This document shows, piece after piece, positions 62,601 through 64,000 of a stretch of 64,000 nt of DNA (its first letter is position 1; the number at the start of each line of letters is the position of its first letter). A program made the translations under genes and the position numbers. The notes under the pieces are model-generated. The model was not told the origin of the DNA. It ran no database searches and saw only the letters and a list, made by a program, of their open reading frames with translations. This stretch comes from Membranipora membranacea (taxonomy: Eukaryota; Bryozoa; Gymnolaemata; Cheilostomatida; Membraniporidae). Where the stretch lies: the NCBI GenBank assembly GCA_914767715.1, contig OU612074.1:1565501-1629500 (forward strand), written 5' to 3'.

Positions 62601-62698
62601 TTTGCGCAGATCACGAACAGAGTACAAGGGACAGTAATGGACTAGCCGTAGGATTACCAAAGATATTCTATAAGTGGTTAGTGAGGAGAAATGTGTGA
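35699..62698 (+). CDS. LRR - Roc-COR - caspase protein (Roco-caspase)
   Basis: One plus-strand gene is inferred. Exons are 35699-35774, 36305-36493, 38089-38253, 39395-39617; fourteen LRR exons (41224-41364, 42000-42140, 42775-42915, 43552-43692, 44326-44466, 45103-45243, 45876-46013, 46648-46788, 48218-48358, 48707-48847, 50866-51006, 51353-51493, 53644-53784, 54131-54271); 57532-59438 (last LRR, Roc, COR); 60031-60170; and 60440-60601, 60722-60962, 61180-61338, 61681-61790, 61977-62208, 62610-62698 (caspase). All junctions agree in phase; the sum is 5664 nt, 1887 residues plus stop. The N-terminus ([13 protein letters not shown]) is basic, then Gln/His/Ser-rich, with KPLDLSVK. Roco proteins are GTP-regulated scaffolds of the LRRK and death-associated type, and caspases are cysteine proteases of cell death and immunity. 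The inferred role is a GTPase-gated death or immune receptor. The start codon is the first ATG of an exon without upstream support. Transcript evidence would settle the exon chain. Confidence 0.85.
36758..37530 (-). mobile_element. 5'-truncated non-LTR retrotransposon (LINE) in intron 2
   Basis: An open minus-strand frame of ~255 residues begins inside a reverse-transcriptase domain: [20 protein letters not shown] carries the catalytic (F/Y)ADD motif. Then come [30 protein letters not shown] and the thumb-like region [15 protein letters not shown], ending at a stop at 36758. The order is that of jockey/CR1-like LINE polymerases. The N-terminal half, including any endonuclease, is missing, as expected of a 5'-truncated insertion. 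It lies antisense in the intron between 36493 and 38089. Confidence 0.85.
37583..37970. mobile_element. MITE-like element with ~65-bp terminal inverted repeats
   Basis: The left end (tagcctgacaggctttgttc, G-run, ccttgtcaactcttgcgaac, gagctgt) is the inverse of the right end (acagctcattcgcatagctg, acaagttttgttccccc, aagcttgtccagacaggcta). The interior of ~260 bp has no transposase. The flanks tgtgatg and agtgatg are similar and could be a target duplication. The terminal sequence recurs in the palindrome at 5580-5635. Confidence 0.7.
38035..38056. repeat. (TC)n microsatellite at a 3' splice site
   Basis: A pure ctctctct run sits about 35-50 bases before the AG at 38087-38088 and may serve as the polypyrimidine tract of exon 38089-38253. 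Length changes could affect splicing. Confidence 0.5.
38254..40238 (+). other. Introns around exon 4 of the Roco-caspase gene
   Basis: Apart from exon 39395-39617 ([13 protein letters not shown], then [20 protein letters not shown], probably an LRR cap) this stretch is intron. No transposon or RNA gene was recognised. Confidence 0.5.
40239..40320 (+). pseudogene. Degenerate LRR pseudo-exon
   Basis: Preceded by the same cattatag acceptor as the working LRR exons, but the opening has lost bases (catcagactaaactagagg against catcacttcactgcctaaac), shifting into a TAG. The remainder follows the LRR consensus loosely and ends early at gctgaactgtaattc. It is a dead first copy of the ~775-bp LRR unit. 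Confidence 0.7.
40717..40816 (+). pseudogene. LRR pseudo-exon with nonsense codon and lost donor
   Basis: Opens with the full repeat consensus (c atc act tca ctg cct aaa) but has TGA at the position matching the variable LRR residue. It is fused directly to downstream intron sequence (tttttcctaaattgtcactg), deleting the end of the exon and its splice donor. It cannot be used in the mRNA, and the phase chain works when it is skipped. Confidence 0.75.
41040..46965 (+). repeat. Eight tandem ~775-bp units, one LRR exon each
   Basis: Exon starts at 41224, 42000, 42775, 43552, 44326, 45103, 45876 and 46648 are 772-777 bp apart. Exons are 141 nt (one is 138), phase 2-2, encoding two leucine-rich repeats each: [10 protein letters not shown] with variable residues, then [17 protein letters not shown] and ITEIPER. 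Introns are nearly identical between units, including cagctaagattgttcctttc and actgtaagagaggataaata. Differences concentrate in the codons after LE(V)L(K/E)L and before ITEIPE, the variable positions of an LRR surface. Long minus-strand frames at 44703-44993 and 45480-45770 are shadows in duplicated intron. Confidence 0.92.
48848..48990 (-). mobile_element. Ty3/Gypsy RNase H-like fragment (unit 1)
   Basis: On the minus strand a short frame reads [20 protein letters not shown] followed by [10 protein letters not shown] and a stop. This matches the end of the RNase H domain of Ty3/Gypsy retrotransposons, where the pattern is RWxLxLQxYxF.V...G..N.ADxLSR. No other part of the element could be placed with confidence, so this is a relic fossilised inside the 2.8-kb duplication unit. 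Confidence 0.6.
51494..51636 (-). mobile_element. Ty3/Gypsy RNase H-like fragment (unit 2)
   Basis: Near-identical copy of the fragment at 48848-48990, carried by the second 2.8-kb unit in the same relative place, directly after LRR exon type B. It was duplicated with the unit, not inserted independently. Confidence 0.6.
54272..54414 (-). mobile_element. Ty3/Gypsy RNase H-like fragment (unit 3)
   Basis: Third copy in the third 2.8-kb unit, differing by only isolated bases from unit 2. The adjacent open plus-strand frame of 141 codons at 54630-55055 (and its copies at 51852 and 49206) has no recognisable domain and lies in intron. Confidence 0.6.
56385..56396. repeat. Poly-G run
   Basis: An unbroken G run followed by agggtggtgg in the intron before the Roc-COR exon. 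It is a possible G-quadruplex former and a likely sequencing-error site. Confidence 0.5.
56650..56727 (-). mobile_element. tRNA-like sequence (SINE head or tRNA pseudogene)
   Basis: Minus-strand sequence contains a canonical B box ggttcgattcc (about 56660-56670) and a weak A-box-like tgatagcgaaatgatca about 40 bases upstream. The arms do not pair as a functional cloverleaf: the T-stem and acceptor are mismatched. It is best read as a tRNA-derived SINE head or decayed tRNA inside the intron. Confidence 0.5.
57532..59438 (+). CDS. Roc-COR GTPase exon
   Basis: A single 1907-nt exon of the Roco-caspase gene, entered in phase 2. It starts with a final LRR ([31 protein letters not shown]). It then holds the Roc (Ras-of-complex) domain: P-loop [10 protein letters not shown] at about 57773-57802, switch-II DFGGQ at about 57932-57946, and the base-recognition motif LTHRD (THxD in place of NKxD, usual for Roco proteins) near 58134-58148. 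The COR domain follows, with [11 protein letters not shown], the winged-helix-like [13 protein letters not shown], and a C-terminal half. The open frame continues to a stop at 59500, but a GTGAGT donor at 59439 joins in phase to 60031. COR normally provides dimerisation. Confidence 0.9.
60440..62698 (+). CDS. Caspase (C14) domain exons
   Basis: Six exons encode a whole caspase-type peptidase. 60440-60601 gives the p20 start ([20 protein letters not shown], then [14 protein letters not shown]). 60722-60962 gives [10 protein letters not shown] with the catalytic His (about 60824) and IIQACAG with the catalytic Cys (about 60952). 61180-61338 is a polar linker ending [11 protein letters not shown]. 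61681-61790 and 61977-62208 give the p10-like part [20 protein letters not shown] and LIVAKIG. 62610-62698 ends the protein. The active-site pentapeptide is QACAG instead of QACRG/QACxG with Arg, and the p10 motif has Pro where caspases have Trp/Tyr (S-W-R). Both dyad residues are present, so activity is likely, with unusual substrate choice. Mono-domain alternatives such as paracaspase or metacaspase fit less well. Confidence 0.88.
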
Positions 62699-63360
62699 TT
62701 GATTATGTGTAGCCAGTCTGTCACCATCGGTTACAGAAATCACTACGATAGATAATATAACAGTTATAACTACTAAATGATGACGATGATCTTGGTCGAA
62801 TATGCAAGCTCAGAAACGACATAATCATTAACCTCATCTATACATCATTTTTACATATTTTCATGATGAGATAGTACATGCACATCACATTTCGAGTACT
62901 TGTATCCACTAGACCTCTATAGAAACCACGATATCAATGAACGATTTCAACCTTTAGAATTATGTTATCAATGAGACTGCCTCTGTGTCATCAAATTCGT
63001 TCATGTTCCTGTAAGAAGGATGTAGTTTTCAAGGTTTATTTGTATATGGTAAAGTAGTAAGTTTTTTTGACTAGCAAGTTGATTGCTTGAGTTATTGGCT
63101 GTAACAGTCATCAATTTTGTATGTGAATAATCATGCTATTGGACATTCCACTCATCGGCCACCTTTTCTCGCAATCAGGCAACCTGGCTGGGTGCAATTA
63201 TCGTATTATGGAAAATCAAATATTATTATCATGGTCTAGTTATAGAATATCGCTCAAATTTATCAGATATTGGAATTATTTTTGCAACTAGCTCCGGCTG
63301 GAGTTTACTATCGTCATGTACATATCCTGCTGATTATCAATAAACTCAATAAACTCGATA
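62699..63360 (+). other. 3' untranslated region of the Roco-caspase gene
   Basis: There is no further open frame. Two AATAAA signals at 63339-63344 and 63348-63353 are good candidates for the polyadenylation site, giving a 3' UTR of about 650 nt. Confidence 0.6.
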
Positions 63361-63800
63361 AATTAATTTTATTTATTTGTTAACTTTTTGTACCTATTAC
63401 CTCCCTCTGTTACTTTCCCACTGCCGGTAATAATGGCTGCTGAGTGGATGAATCCTACTTGGATACCTATATAGTAATTAATACAGCAATTAAACTTTTA
63501 AAGTCAAGGATGATTTCTAATCTAGAAACAAAGTTGTCTTCACAGTTGACAATGCAAAATAACTCCCCACCTTCATAGGGCGGATCTCTTTAACAAATAA
63601 AATTTTGCTTTAAGAGGAGGATAATGTGACGTTCTCATTAGATATATCATATAAGTTTAACAGAGGCTAAGAGACTAGTGTGTCTCCCAGAAGTGCTATA
63701 AGGCAATCAATGACACATATTTGATTATTAATGCCGTCACAAGGAAAAGTTATCTTCTATCTAACCGGGAGAACACAACTCCTCATGAACCTGTTTTATT
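63361..63800. other. Intergenic; no feature seen
   Basis: AT-rich sequence between the gene end and the tandem repeat at the window edge. No exon or repeat was recognised. Confidence 0.4.
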
Positions 63801-63804
63801 CAAA

Positions 63805-64000
63805 AAAGTGACATCTGTCACCGTAACACCTCATTTGACCAAAATCTGATGACCCAGTAGTGACACCTGCCATCCTGGCTCCTCAATGGTCCAAAATCTG
63901 AAGTCGAAAAATTGACACCTGCCATCCTGGCTTCTAATTGGTCGAAAATCTGAAGTAAAAAAGTGACACCTGCCATCCTGGCTCTTCATTGGTCAAAAAA
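63805..64000. repeat. ~57-bp tandem repeat, 3.5 copies, running off the window
   Basis: Units read aagtgacacctgccatcctg, gctcctcattggtcaaaatc, tgaagt with scattered substitutions, at about 63805, 63870, 63912 and 63960. The first is the most diverged. The array continues past the right edge. Confidence 0.8.

Overview
This is a eukaryotic, animal-type window. It is AT-rich, with coding exons of 13 nt to 1.9 kb split by GT-AG introns, and with transposon debris from several classes. A USP5/13-type deubiquitinase, a caspase catalytic domain and a Roco (Roc-COR) GTPase point to a metazoan. The repeat content and domain combinations suggest an early-branching or other invertebrate, a sponge or cnidarian being my best guess, but the sequence does not prove the phylum. 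Nothing looks bacterial. Most exons are short, so the genes below were assembled by hand from splice sites, reading-phase continuity and protein similarity.

Layout. (1) 480-4460 (+): the 3' part of a USP5/USP13-like ubiquitin protease, running off the left edge, with both UBA domains and the catalytic-His box. (2) 6211-7854 (-): a probable small single-pass membrane protein with a signal peptide and a tyrosine-containing tail. (3) 8556-8656: a decayed copy of one USP5 exon. (4) 10.9-16.0 kb: an inverted-repeat element, a broken hAT transposase of the TTF/ZNF862-like type (-), and hairpin and simple repeats. (5) 16916-28846 (-): a multi-exon gene with a Tudor domain, an array of acidic repeat exons, two zinc-finger-like modules, a tyrosine-recombinase domain (Crypton-like) and a C-terminal basic SANT/Myb-like segment. 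(6) 29.4-34.8 kb: a tRNA-derived SINE, a ~500-bp repeat in three copies, a CCCCAAA-rich minisatellite and other repeats. (7) 35699-62698 (+): a 27-kb gene whose 26 modelled exons stay in phase throughout and total 5664 nt (1887 aa). It encodes an N-terminal region with a PLDLS motif, a long leucine-rich-repeat array, a Roc-COR GTPase core and a complete caspase-like domain. (8) 63.8-64.0 kb: a ~57-bp tandem repeat at the right edge.

The most remarkable object is gene 7. Roco proteins usually carry a kinase or another effector behind Roc-COR, whereas here the effector is a caspase with an intact His/Cys dyad. Its LRR section is being rebuilt by tandem duplication at two scales: eight ~775-bp units each with one exon, then ~2.8-kb units each with two exons. 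The pattern is that of an innate-immune or cell-death receptor with an expandable recognition surface. Gene 5 shows the same mode of evolution: its acidic exons are all phase 1-1 and divisible by three, and they have multiplied in tandem.
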